This document shows positions 34,101 to 46,100 of a stretch of DNA of 64,000 bases, in pieces (the first letter of the stretch is position 1; each line of letters opens with the position of its first letter). The notes beneath the pieces were generated by a model. It worked only from the letters and a program-made list of their open reading frames with translations, was not told the origin of the DNA and ran no database searches. The DNA is from Notospermus geniculatus. Lineage: Eukaryota; Nemertea; Pilidiophora; Heteronemertea; Lineidae. Location of the stretch: positions 239,576 to 303,575 of the forward strand of contig NMRB01000087.1 of assembly GCA_002633025.1 (NCBI GenBank), written 5' to 3'. A program made the position numbers and the translations under genes.

Positions 34101-37100
34101 ACATTCCATTCACAAATTCTGCTCGAGGTGGCCGATGTAAACTTCGGACAACTTTTTCCTCATCCACTCCTGAAAATGTAGATCTAAACATGTTCGCCAC
34201 TGTGGTATGTTGTAACAGGTGCAAGAGGAACCTCGGGCTTCTTGTAGTAGATAAGAAATTTCAGCAACAGTCAAAGAAAAATCTTGATCGCCTCAACTTA
34301 CTTCGTAAAAACGTTTTTCTCTTGTCATGGGGTGAAAGACAAGTTCTCTCATTGCCACAAAACCTGAGTTTTGCTCAAGCACTGGTGAGTGAGAGCAGGG
34401 CGCCGTACAAAAATATCGAATTGAGAGCGGAGTGCCAAATATGGCATTGTTGGCTCTATGTGCAATAGGAGAAGTCAGCCGCACTTATTGCCAAAAGACG
34501 GCAGCAGAGTTCCAGCAGACCAATATAAAAAGAAACTTCTTGTGATTGGTGCTCAATCAAGCATGAATGGGTCCGCTTGGCATTGAATTGGGCCGTAGTG
34601 ACTCCTATTGGTCAACTGACTGACAACTCCTATCTCGTGTACATGTATGGTAGGAGGAAAGTGGAATGCTTGGTTAAAACCTGTCAAGATAGATCACCAG
34701 CATGTTTGGTGGCGCCACTGTATCCACCCTCTGATCACATGAAGAGTGTGTCCGACCGGGGTTCTTGGAACCTCAGAGGTGACATGCGCCAATGTTTACG
34801 TTGTGACACTCGAACACTAGCCCAGAGTGATCACTCTCTTAACTGTAGTCGTCGTGGGTTTGCGGATCATCAAATCTCCCTAGCTTGCTACCAAATGCAG
34901 CCACACTGTAAGTATCGACCTCCCAGCAAATCTTCCACTGTGCAGAGACTACAAAACAGTTATTCTCTGGTATCATGCATGCAAGTAAAGGAATCCTCAC
35001 TCCACGTGCATGTTTTTTATCTACCACAGGTAGAAAAGAATCTATCTGATGGCTGGTATAAATTGCATTTACATAAAGTTCGGAAACGGCGGTACTTTTT
35101 TCCCCGTCGATACTTTACTCATGGTATGTAGATTAGTTGATGAACGAGAGACGATCGAGGCTGCGTACTCAAACCCGATATTCATTAATGTCAGTAAATT
35201 AGCTCGTCATCTATCCGATGTTTCCCCTATCAGCTACTTTGAAGTGATTATCGCTTCATGTGTAGTCTATGCATTTTCTTCTCTGCTTTGCCCCGATCGT
35301 ACTTCAGGGTATCTCTTCATGTGTAGTCAACATTCTTTGCCGAGATATGTTGAGGAGCAGTTGGTATTCCCCCTTGTTTTTATCAGTTCATTTGTTTTGT
35401 CAACATGATATGTTTGGCCAAGCAAATAGTCTACTGATATCGATTGGCCCAGTGCGGATGTGGCTGATATGAGTTTCACTTCGTCTTTGCTGCAAGGACA
35501 CAATAGGACGTCTTTCCATCAGGGTCGAAGACAAAGCTTTATTGGCCCCTTGTAAGTCATGTAAGTACGGAAGAGACCATCTCAAGCTACTCGTGTTCCT
35601 CACTTGGATGGGGTCTTTTACTTGCCCTTGCAAAGGAACAAGGTACAAGGCACCATGGCTTACTGTCTCATGCAACGGATGTGAAGAGCTACAGGGATGA
35701 TTCCTGTATGGCCCAGGTTAGATTTGAACCCGCGACCTGCCACTTGCTAAGTGGACATGATAACCACGTGGCTACAGGACTCCTCGGCTATGAGGACTCA
35801 ATCCTCTTCTGTCTTCAATTGTGGCTGGATATGCTGAAAGCTGGTGTTGGGAATGGGACACACCATTGATCAGATTGAATCAACACATTTGAGCTCGTAC
35901 ACCATTATGGCCACATGGTTGGTTGATCATTCATGATGTAGGTGTGTTTCCCAGAGTATTGATGCTTGCTGCTGGGACGGTGACAACTCATTTTACGTTG
36001 CACACATTTTTGTCTTCATTTTGTGGCATCATTATTTGCAGATAAAGCTACCCTTACCCGCCTCAGCTCAAAAATAATATAAATGAATATAATATATACT
36101 GATATTGCAATGAACTTCAAATGAGTAGCTTAATCTCGACAACCAGGAGTCTATCGAAACACCACTGATTGTGCTTTGAAAATAACACCTGTTTCGATCA
36201 TCGGCTTCACCAGGTGAACATACTACGAGGTATAAACAAGAAACTGGCTACTGAATCAACTACCTGTTAAGACGATCGGCGTATACTGTTGAGGCAAAAA
36301 CTATTTTATAAGTGTAAGCAGAGCAAGGAAAATATGCAACTCACAGATGTTCTTTGGTGGAATTTTACCCGGCTGCTAAACAGAAGTCACACTGGATCCG
36401 TCCATAGTTTAAAGGGATGCACCTTCCTCGTGTCATTTTGCAGGTTTCATTTGTGCACTTCCTGTTTGCTTCAGCCCCCAAAATGATTTTATCCAATCCT
36501 AAAGCTAGCAGCACACTTCACCACTTTTGTTGCTCGTACAAGCAATTGTGGGAAAACTGCCATAAACCCAGAGGGTTAATGTTTATGGTTTAAGGGATTG
36601 AAATTGACCACCCTTACTAGTTCACTGTGGGCTTATTTGCCATAGTTACCAGCCCATTGTGCGCCCACTCATGTGTGTGAAGTGAGGCCAATTATGTAGT
36701 CACACAGGGCATTTGACCACCAGCTCTTAAGCGGTTTTTCCACGGTACAATATTATTGCACAATATGGGGCCCCAAATAGGTGTCATGTAACTGGCATGA
36801 TGCATGGGAGAAAGATTGGTAATAATATTGCCCATTTTTGATATATTGATATTGATATATATATTGATATATTGATCCTCATATTGTGCAATAATATTGC
36901 ACGTGGATAGGCCGCTTTAGACCAGAAGGACGTATCCCTGCTTTAGAAGTCTGCAACCAGTACAACCCCTGAAGGACGTACCGCTGAAGATGGAGTGAGT
37001 AATCTGCTTCTAAAAGACACTATATACACTTTATCACACAATTTTAGTGGTTGGCAATTTTTGTTGCGGTTGCCAGTTTACAGCAGACGTCACCACTCAC

Positions 37101-40100
37101 TGGTCTCGTGTGCTACTAATGGCAACTCCCATTGCCAGATGGCAAGAAATCAAACCAGTTTGATTCTTGGCAACTCGTGGTCACCACAGAATTTCCGTGG
37201 TGAGTGGTCATTGGCCATTTTCGTGGCGACCACGAAAATTGCCCGTATGAGCAACGAAAGTGGTGAAGTGTGCTGCTATCAGTTTTCAATGCCACCTTCT
37301 CCCCCTGCTTTGCCCCCCTCCCTTATTGACGTGGGTTCCATTTTGAGGGTTAATATCTTTTTTATGCTCCAGATATCATCTATGCAAGGATTATCACATC
37401 GTCAGCATCTTTTCAACGATGATGGGATGATACAGTTCATGTCTCTCTTTCTTAGCTAGTGCAGCGAAAGATGAGAGGCTTATTGATTATTCCAATCGAT
37501 ACACAAATCTTCCATTGATCTGAGAGCACTTTCCTCTGACTCAATTCACCTCATGGTGTCTGTCATTAGCAATGTTAACCTGTGCTCGATGATGCTTAGA
37601 AGGAGCACTTTTAAATTGCCCCAGGTTTTCTTAGAGTCCGCCCATCTTGTCTCAAGAAGTCCACTGCCTATAAATCACTCGTGCAGAAAGCTGGCAGATG
37701 AATGTAATACCGGTAAGTGTTTGTATTGCATTGCTGAAACAAAGGAAGTGACCCATTAACCATATTTCTATGGAGGATTGGCACATCGATAAATATTAAG
37801 ATGTTTCTAATATTGATTTGTCAAATAATTCACCGCAATTCATTAAAATCTGCCTACTGGGCCTGTTACTGGATATGGACTAGACTACACATACTTAAAA
37901 AAATGTTTTTCACAAAAAATCAATATGCCTGTACTGTTCTAAACTTTTGTCGTTGAAAAGGTTAAAAATCTTGAAGTACTGTCAATCATTGAACTGATAA
38001 CGAAAATAAAAATTGACATGTCCACTCCAGATAAACCGTGGGTGACAAATTTGTCACATGGCTTTGCAGGTGGTGACCTCCAGGTTGATTTTATATATGA
38101 ATTCAGGTTTTATCTCTGAATAATTATTTATTTAAAAATGTAATTGTATATGGGCACTGTACATTGGAGTCAGGTTAAAATGTATTGACTGAACCATTTT
38201 AAAAAAGTTTTACAAAAACGTCGATACACTATTCTGTAAAACCGCTGTCATAGGAATTGTTATCTTGAATCATTGATGACAAAATGAAAATGGGCACTTC
38301 CAGTTTAGATTAATATCGTGCGACAATTGAAATCATGGTAACCGCCAAGCAATTACTACAACGACGTACTTCAGAGACTTCATCGCGGAGTCTGACGTCG
38401 TGTGAATAAGTGCAACTGCTGCTGCGGATTTGTCATCCACGTGTCTTTGTGTACACGTGATAGCGGCGTTTTCTCTGACAAAGACATTGTCTGTGTGTGT
38501 AATTGCACTGCGGACTGCTGTGCACGTTCTATTTATGGTCGGCTACTGTAGTGATGTATGGATTTATGTACAGAGCATGGACTTGAATGCATTTGGACTG
38601 TTTTCTCTTCAGTGGATTTTCCTTTTTCTCTCCTTGTGAATGAAGCAGATTTGTTAAGATCATTTATTCTAATTTTATCTTCACGTTCATTTATAGCCCC
38701 TTTTTAGTGAGCCTTTCTATAAAGGGCTCCATCTCTTGGTCAGTGCCCGAGGGTCAGTTTTGGAATACAGCCAAGTTGGATTGTGTCGGGAACTGGTTAC
38801 TCTTCTGTTGTGTAATGACCAGAAAAAAACAGATGATATTCATATTGATGGGCAATAACCTCGTCTTCAGTTATCTGTGTCGTCTCGCTCTAAATGTTAT
38901 TTAGTGGTTGTGAATGCCTAAGTTATGTACAGAGGCTAATGAATACAAGATTCCCAGGAATAAATATTTGGATAAAAATAAGTCAAAATAAGTGACTCTG
39001 ACTTTGACACTTATGTCACGTAGGACAACAGTTTGATATAATTGGAAATGGAGCCAGGATTACCTTCTTTACCACCTTGCATGTCCCCTATCTCGCCGTC
39101 GTTTACCTCCTTAAAGTTTAGGAGGAGAAAGGGTAAGTTCAGACATTTGTTTGCTCATCAATGGGTGTGAGTCTTCTTTTGATACTTTGTTGCCAAATTT
39201 GTGTACTTTTGCACTAATTATATAGAGAGCGTGATGTGATCAGTCTAATTCCGCCATATTGGACGGCAAGTGACGTTGTCGACCCGCGTGGTGCACTTTG
39301 CCATCGGCGCAAGCGGAGTGTGTGTCTGACGTCAACCCATGACGTGATCTACACATGGTGCCGCACTTGTCTTGGACGTGATGCCGGCATGGTCAAAAGT
39401 GACATCACAGTGAGCCACTGCACGCTCTCTATAGTCATCCCTCCAGCAGAGCAGACGCAGACTATTAGTGAATGAGTGTGTGTGTGTGTGGGGAGGGGGG
39501 TGAGATTATTGGTGCTTATGTAATGACAGCCTATAAGTCATTCATGAAATGTTTCTTTTTCTAGGAAGTTTCTCAAAGAATACTCCCCATGTCATTACAG
39601 GCATACTACTACAAATAACCAGAAGCTGGATCAACATTCAAAATTATTTTTGCGTGAACAATGCAACGTTGAACCACTTGCGCACTCACAACCATTTCAA
39701 CAGTGTTCAATCCACTCCACCTCAGTGATACCGACTGTGTGTGTTTCATCTTTCAGCGATACCCGATACCCGGTACTTGCAATTATTCCCTGCAATGCTT
39801 CCTTCATGTCATTGTGGAAAAATTGACCTAATACAGTAGTTTCTACCAGCAACATGAGAAAGTTATATTGCCATTGTTACTGTGCTGTGCCTTGCAGCAT
39901 GATATAATGAGTTCACTTCTAATGCAGTGCAAAAGTTTATTACAGTCGTTCTTGACAAATGCTTGATGCCTTTTCCTAATGTCAAAAGAAATTCAATTAC
40001 CCATAGCTATGCAGCAATTGTTTGGGGCAGCCTGGTTGATTGTTCCTAGAGAAAATTAGTTGTTCAAAATGTGGAAACATGCTGTACACTGATCACATGT

Positions 40101-43100
40101 CTGCTCTTTGGCGTATGACTAGGAAAATCATATATCCGATGAGTCTGGTAGTTTGTCAGGAGTAGAAATTGACACCCATGTTGAATAAAACAGTTAAACT
40201 GATTAATGGTTTAACCATTTTAAGTTCTTTTATTTATATTCAGAGTATGCCGTTAACTCCTTCACTGCCCATAACGTATATATACGTTTTTGCACCAGGG
40301 TCTGTAAAAATGGTCATAACGTATATATACGTTATCTGTGTCTCCATCTAGCGATTTGAAACTGAACCAGACTGTTCAATATCACTGCGAGCAGATGGCA
40401 GTTTGAATCTCCGCCATGCGAACATTAGTTGGGAAACTTTGGCTACAAAAATAGGCAACGTGGTTAAAAAATTTCTTACCATTGGGCATTTTAGGGGTAC
40501 AGAATAAAAACATCGTGGGCAGTGAATGAGTTAATGGATAAATATGAAGCCATGTAATATTTCAATGTTTACCAGGGAAAGCTATTCGCCATTGTTTCCT
40601 TATGCGTGACTTGTGGTTTCCTGTGTGAACGTGTATATATTGAGATTGATTACACTCTATAGTTGCTTTGGCGATCAGAATGTGAGAACCTGGATTAGTT
40701 TATTATGAACGTGTCCGTTTTCGTGCCATACTCTTCTTGTACAATGTACTTCATCGTTGATGTGGTAAAGTCAGTACTCTAACTTTGCACTATCAGTAAA
40801 AAAATTTCACTGTTATTAATTTCGAATCAAAAAATTATCATTGCAGATGAAAGAGAAGAAATACAGAAGAAAACCTTTACAAAGTGGATTAATTCACAGC
40901 TGTCCAAGGTAAGACAGCAGTGTGAGAGGGCGAGGATGGTCTGCCGCATGGCATCAGTCAGTATAAAATACTTGATATTTACACATTTAACATCAGTTGT
41001 TCGTGTTAGAAAAGTGACATTGTGTCTGCAACAACTTGTCTTACAAGCCTTTGAAGTTGCCCAAGGCCTGATGAGTCACTGAGCACATCAGTTCTTGGAT
41101 CTCATTTTATCCAATCTTCAAAATTTTCTTCGCTATGTTATTGTTACATCCCTTTGAATCAGTTCTTTCTTGCATAACCTTTCAGTCCAGCCTGCCAGCC
41201 ATAAGTGATCTCTTTTACGATCTGAGAGATGGTACACAACTTCTTTCTCTGTTAGAGGTTCTTGGTGGAAAGACATTAGTAAGTAAAATCAAGGTATCCC
41301 AGGAAGTTTCTGTCGTGTGTATCACATCTTTTTGCCCTGTGTTTAGGTGGTTCTTCAGTTAATCAAAGTATGTAAATCACCAAAATAAGAAAGACCAAGT
41401 TGCTCTGCACGCAATCTAGTTGCAGTGGCAGCAAAGTTGAGTCTGATGGAGTGGTGTGTCTAAAAGATCTAGGAAAATTTTCTCCGGGGCATAAAACCTG
41501 TTCCACCAATGTCAGACTGGCATAAAAGGTTCCGTGATCGCTTCACAATAGACACTTGATATTTATCCCACATGACGTTAGGGATCTGAAAAAAACGGCA
41601 GAATGACAATGCAGTTTATATCAACGATATTGGAGACAGAAATAATCCTGTGCGATTGTTAATGGTGTGAGATGAAAAATGCTGCGGGTGATACTATCCG
41701 TCTGTGTATTGCATCTTATGGTCAATTCTTTTATGAGTCAAGCTGAGAGAGGATGCTGATATTGTTGTTAGGATACAGTTGCAGATGTGTTGTGTGAAGT
41801 GGTTGACTGCGTAGAGAAATCTTTCCATTGGGAGCACCACTTCCATCCAGCAAAAAAGTTGAAGTACTGATCGTTTCCGTGTTACTTGACTGGCATATCT
41901 CGTTTCACCCCTTTGCGGGTTGGTCAGAAATAGCCAACTCAGGATGAACTTTGAGGTTTTAGTGTGGATAGACCGCAGCAACACCTGCTGATCGTCAGAC
42001 GTGAAAGCCTTGGCTCAGTGTCCTGTACCTATTGATAAAACTAAATTCAAAACCAAAGAGAGTAAAAGATTTTATGATTTTCTTCATTTGTTTCATTCAC
42101 AATGTTATAGTCAATGAAAGAATCTTGATTTTCTGATACCCAACTTTCCATTCTCTTCTGACATCACATGGTCCCTTTCTACAAGTAGTTTTTCATGATG
42201 AGAAATGTNNNNNNNNNNNNNNNNNNNNNNNNNNNNNNNNNNNNNNNNNNNNNNNNNNNNNNNNNNNNNNNNNNNNNNNNNNNNNNNNNNNNNNNNNNNN
42301 NNNNNNNNNNNNNNNNNNNNNNNNNNNNNNNNNNNNNNNNNNNNNNTTAAAATCTATAAAAAAACCAGACTATAATAAACAAAGGATGATTTGCCATCCG
42401 TTTGTTTTCTCATGATAATTCTGGGTGTGCCAGCTCAAATGAGGATTCACGAGTCGAATTCCTGGTTGTAACTGTCGATCTGTGTCTTGTTTTTACAGGC
42501 AAAAGATGTAATGAACATGGACATTGATGAAACTGGAGAGGAGACCACGTTGGAAAAGACTTTGCTTCATTGGTGTCAGGAAAACACAGAAGGGTGGGTA
42601 AAAATATTGATCATGAGCTGAGCGACAAAAATAGCCTGGGTGTGTTTAACAATGTGCAGCAGAAGGAAACTGGAGTGCCCAGTGAAAACATGCACTGTCA
42701 AAATGAGTCGCCCCTGTTTCGCATGATTAGTGGGGCTGATGTGGGATCCATTCCCTCAGACCTCAGAGGTGACGCTGACATATGCTGGTGTTTCCATTAT
42801 GCAACTCGGACAGGGTGGATAATGTCCTCAGCATTCACCAAGTTGCAAATTCACTCTCATGCTGCCTAAATGCAGTTTGTGATTATTGGGCTTTTGGTTC
42901 TGTCAAGGAAAACTGAACAGATGACAGAGATCTTACCGTAAGCATGATTGGTAACTACGAATATCGATACTTGACTTAAAATTGAGTTCAGAGTATCGTC
43001 ACCCGTTAACAGCTGCCACTTTCAAGTTACCGGGTAATCAAATTGGTGCAAACATTATTGAACTGTACAATGTTTGCTGAAGCTGATTGACGAAACATTG

Positions 43101-46100
43101 ACCGACAATGAGAAATTTCTTCACCAGGGCTTGTTTATTCCGATAAAAAAGCTAACCAAACTTAATTTCGTGTAATTAGGGAAAAAATCAGTATGATGTT
43201 GTCACAGTAATGAGAAGTGGGCAATGACAAAGGAAATTGATGCCGATATGAGCTCTTGTATTGTCATCTGCAAACCATACCACTTCAGTTTCATAGTGGA
43301 ATATTGACTGTGGAGAAAATGACATTTAATGCTATCGCCGTCTGGTCTAAAATATCTAGTACTAGAAGGACTTGTCTTAAAATGATGTGTTTTTGAAGAG
43401 ATTTCTAAGGTTGCGATATTTGTATATTGCCTTGTATGTCAGAAATGGAAAAATATGTCCGACTAAGTGTGTTTAAGAACTCCTCCATCATAATAGTATT
43501 AATATGGCACATTGAAAGCCATGATTAACGGTGTGTCTGAGGAAAGGAAATCGAAGAAAATTGGATATTCTGGTCAGCTTACACTTTGCTTGCTGTACTG
43601 TTAGCGTTGTATGGGAAAAGGCTGCGTCTAATGAAAATTTTGCTTCATGGCTTGACGCTCAAGTTCTTACAATTTTACCCTGTACATTTCAATTTTTTCA
43701 TTGCAGGTACAGAAATGTGGACATAAGAAATTTCACCACATCATGGAGAGACGGGCTGGCATTTAACGCACTCCTCCACAAATTTCGGTCAGTATGATCA
43801 AGAAAGGGGGTTCTGTTTGTAGAAAAATCTCGTCAGAGATGTCGTATATCAGTAGACGTTTGATGTATTGTGTCTTTTAAACGAGTTGCACCCCAGAGGA
43901 TTCACGTCTAGCGGTTTTAGCCCAAGTAATGACATCGACGTTGGCTCAGCCTGCTTGCTCTGAGCAGAAAAAGCTTGATTCCCAAGATACGGATATATCA
44001 TTGATAATGATCAAGTGTAGATAATCTGTCACAAATATAAAATATAGATGATTTATCGGGAAAGGCATCAGACACCATGGGATAAATCATCTTTTAGCGT
44101 CTGCTCCGCTTTCATTTCAAACAATACACGGTGCACTTTTACAATTTGTTTTTTAATGGAATTTAATTAGTGACAGCTCCGTGGCACTCGCTCCACGGTC
44201 TGGCCTCATTAAAGTTAGTTACACACTGCCTGCTATTATTTTTAATCTTTGAATCATATGCTGGAGTGTGGTAGGGTGTTTGACTATACAACTGGTCGGG
44301 GGAGTGACTGTTGAAGCCTCTGTAATACACATCATAGAGAGAAGTGTCTAATGGTGCCTATTTTCTATTTTGTACAGGTAAGTGTTGGGTTTTCCTGAGG
44401 GTCCTACATGTTCTTTCAGGACTTGTCAGTCCCTCTCCTGATAACAACGAACCTGGCATTACAGCTGTCAGAGTTTAGAAGGCAGCTTTTGTATTCCTGT
44501 GGGTCTGAGAATATGAGATGTGGGTCAAGTGTGTACATTCTGATGAAATACCCTGTCATTTATATTTGACATGTTTGAAATTTCATTTGCTTTTTGCATC
44601 AAACCTAATTGATTTTTCAATTTGACCTTTAAATTTGCCCCATTGGATCCCTACCATTATTCAGTATTTCATGCAATGGTGTTAAGTGTAGGAAGTAATG
44701 CAGTTGTCATCGGAAGTCTGAATGGGTCAAGTTACGTGCCACTCTAATGGACTGATCATAGATTACATATTATGCTACTTAATGCGAGGATATATGGCCA
44801 TTATAAATCTGGAGTGGGACCTTAGAACAGACCATGTGTTGTCAGAGGACAGCTACGTATAGGCTACCACGAACGTGGACTAGTTCACCGTCTTTAGTTT
44901 CTGAAAGACGTGGATGTGAAGTGTTCAGCAATCTTCAATTTGGTGAAATGTGAAGATCTTTTGGATTTCATTGCCTTTCAAAGAGCATTTGTGGATTCGT
45001 CGCCTGTGGAAGAGCATTTGTGGATTTGTCACCTGTGGAAGAACATTTGTGGATTCGTCGCCTGTGGAAGAGCATTTGTGGATTCGTCACCTGTGGAAGA
45101 GCATTTGTGGATTCGTCGCCTGTGTAAGCATTGTGGACTTCATTGCCTGTGAAAGAGCATTTGTGGATTTCATCCCTGTGAAGGACATCTGTGGGTTTCA
45201 TAGGATTAGATTCTTCATCTTAGTGGACTTGCCGTGTGCCAGGAATGGAAAACTACGACAGTGGTATGTAAAATTGACCCCAGGGCTGACGGAAATGTGA
45301 CAGTGTGAGTTAATGGATACTTCTTGTATAAAAGAGTCTGCTGGGCCAGCGTCCCAAGAACGAGGCAACTATGACAGTACTTGGTGGATGTTCTTGTATC
45401 AGAACAGACTGATGACCATTCAGTGCCCCAGGGATGGGATATGCCTGCGACTTTCTAGACTAGAGAGGATCCTATACAGAAGCCAATGAATTTGGGTTTT
45501 GCTGCTCGGCTGGATCTATGAATTTCACATTCTGGTGCATGTCTTCTGTCCTCTTCAGAACATCTGCTCAGTGTAAGCTGTAAATGACGCTGCAGGCAAG
45601 TACTGTGGTCTACCTGGAAATGTGTTCATGCTGTACATGCTGTGTGGCGTGTATGTAGTGAATAGAAAGTTGGCCAGTCATGCCAGTCTACATGATGGGT
45701 TCTCATCACTGGATGGGGAGTCAGAAGAATGATTCGATCCGGGACACTGTTATAGATGTATTGATTTCAGAACTGGAACTGCAGGAGTACCGGGTACCAC
45801 TTTTGATTCAGGATACTGTGTCTCATTAAGAGTACAGATTCAGTATTCTGTGTTGTTGGAATTGGGAGCACAGATTTTGATTCAGGATACTGGGTCATTC
45901 GCACTCGGAGAACAGATTCCGAATACTGTCTTCAGAATTGGGAGCAGATTCAGGATACTGTGTCCTTGGAATTGCGAGTACGGATTTTGATTCAGGATAC
46001 TGGATTTGTGGAACTGAGAGTACAGATTCAGAATTCCATGTCATCAGAATTAGGAGTACAGATTCAGACTGTCATTGGAATTGGCCGAGAGCACAGACTT

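Larger units (their letters stand above)
31516..40846. other. Dystrophin 5' intron region, no other gene supported
   Basis: Apart from alternative first exon B, this 9.3 kb holds only repeats: a large fold-back (31919-32606), SINEs (34405-34860 and 35545-35797), a nested fold-back pair (36506-37279) and MITEs (39221-39433, 40253-40534). Open frames are short and shared with repeats. Confidence 0.6.

Noticed and set aside
34577-35131. 184-codon plus-strand open frame
   Set aside because: Overlaps an antisense SINE and has no splice-consistent neighbours or recognised domain.
44910-45300. Open frames rich in EHLWIRRLWK-type repeats
   Set aside because: Translations of the 29-base minisatellite; the repeat is not a multiple of three and similar frames exist on both strands.
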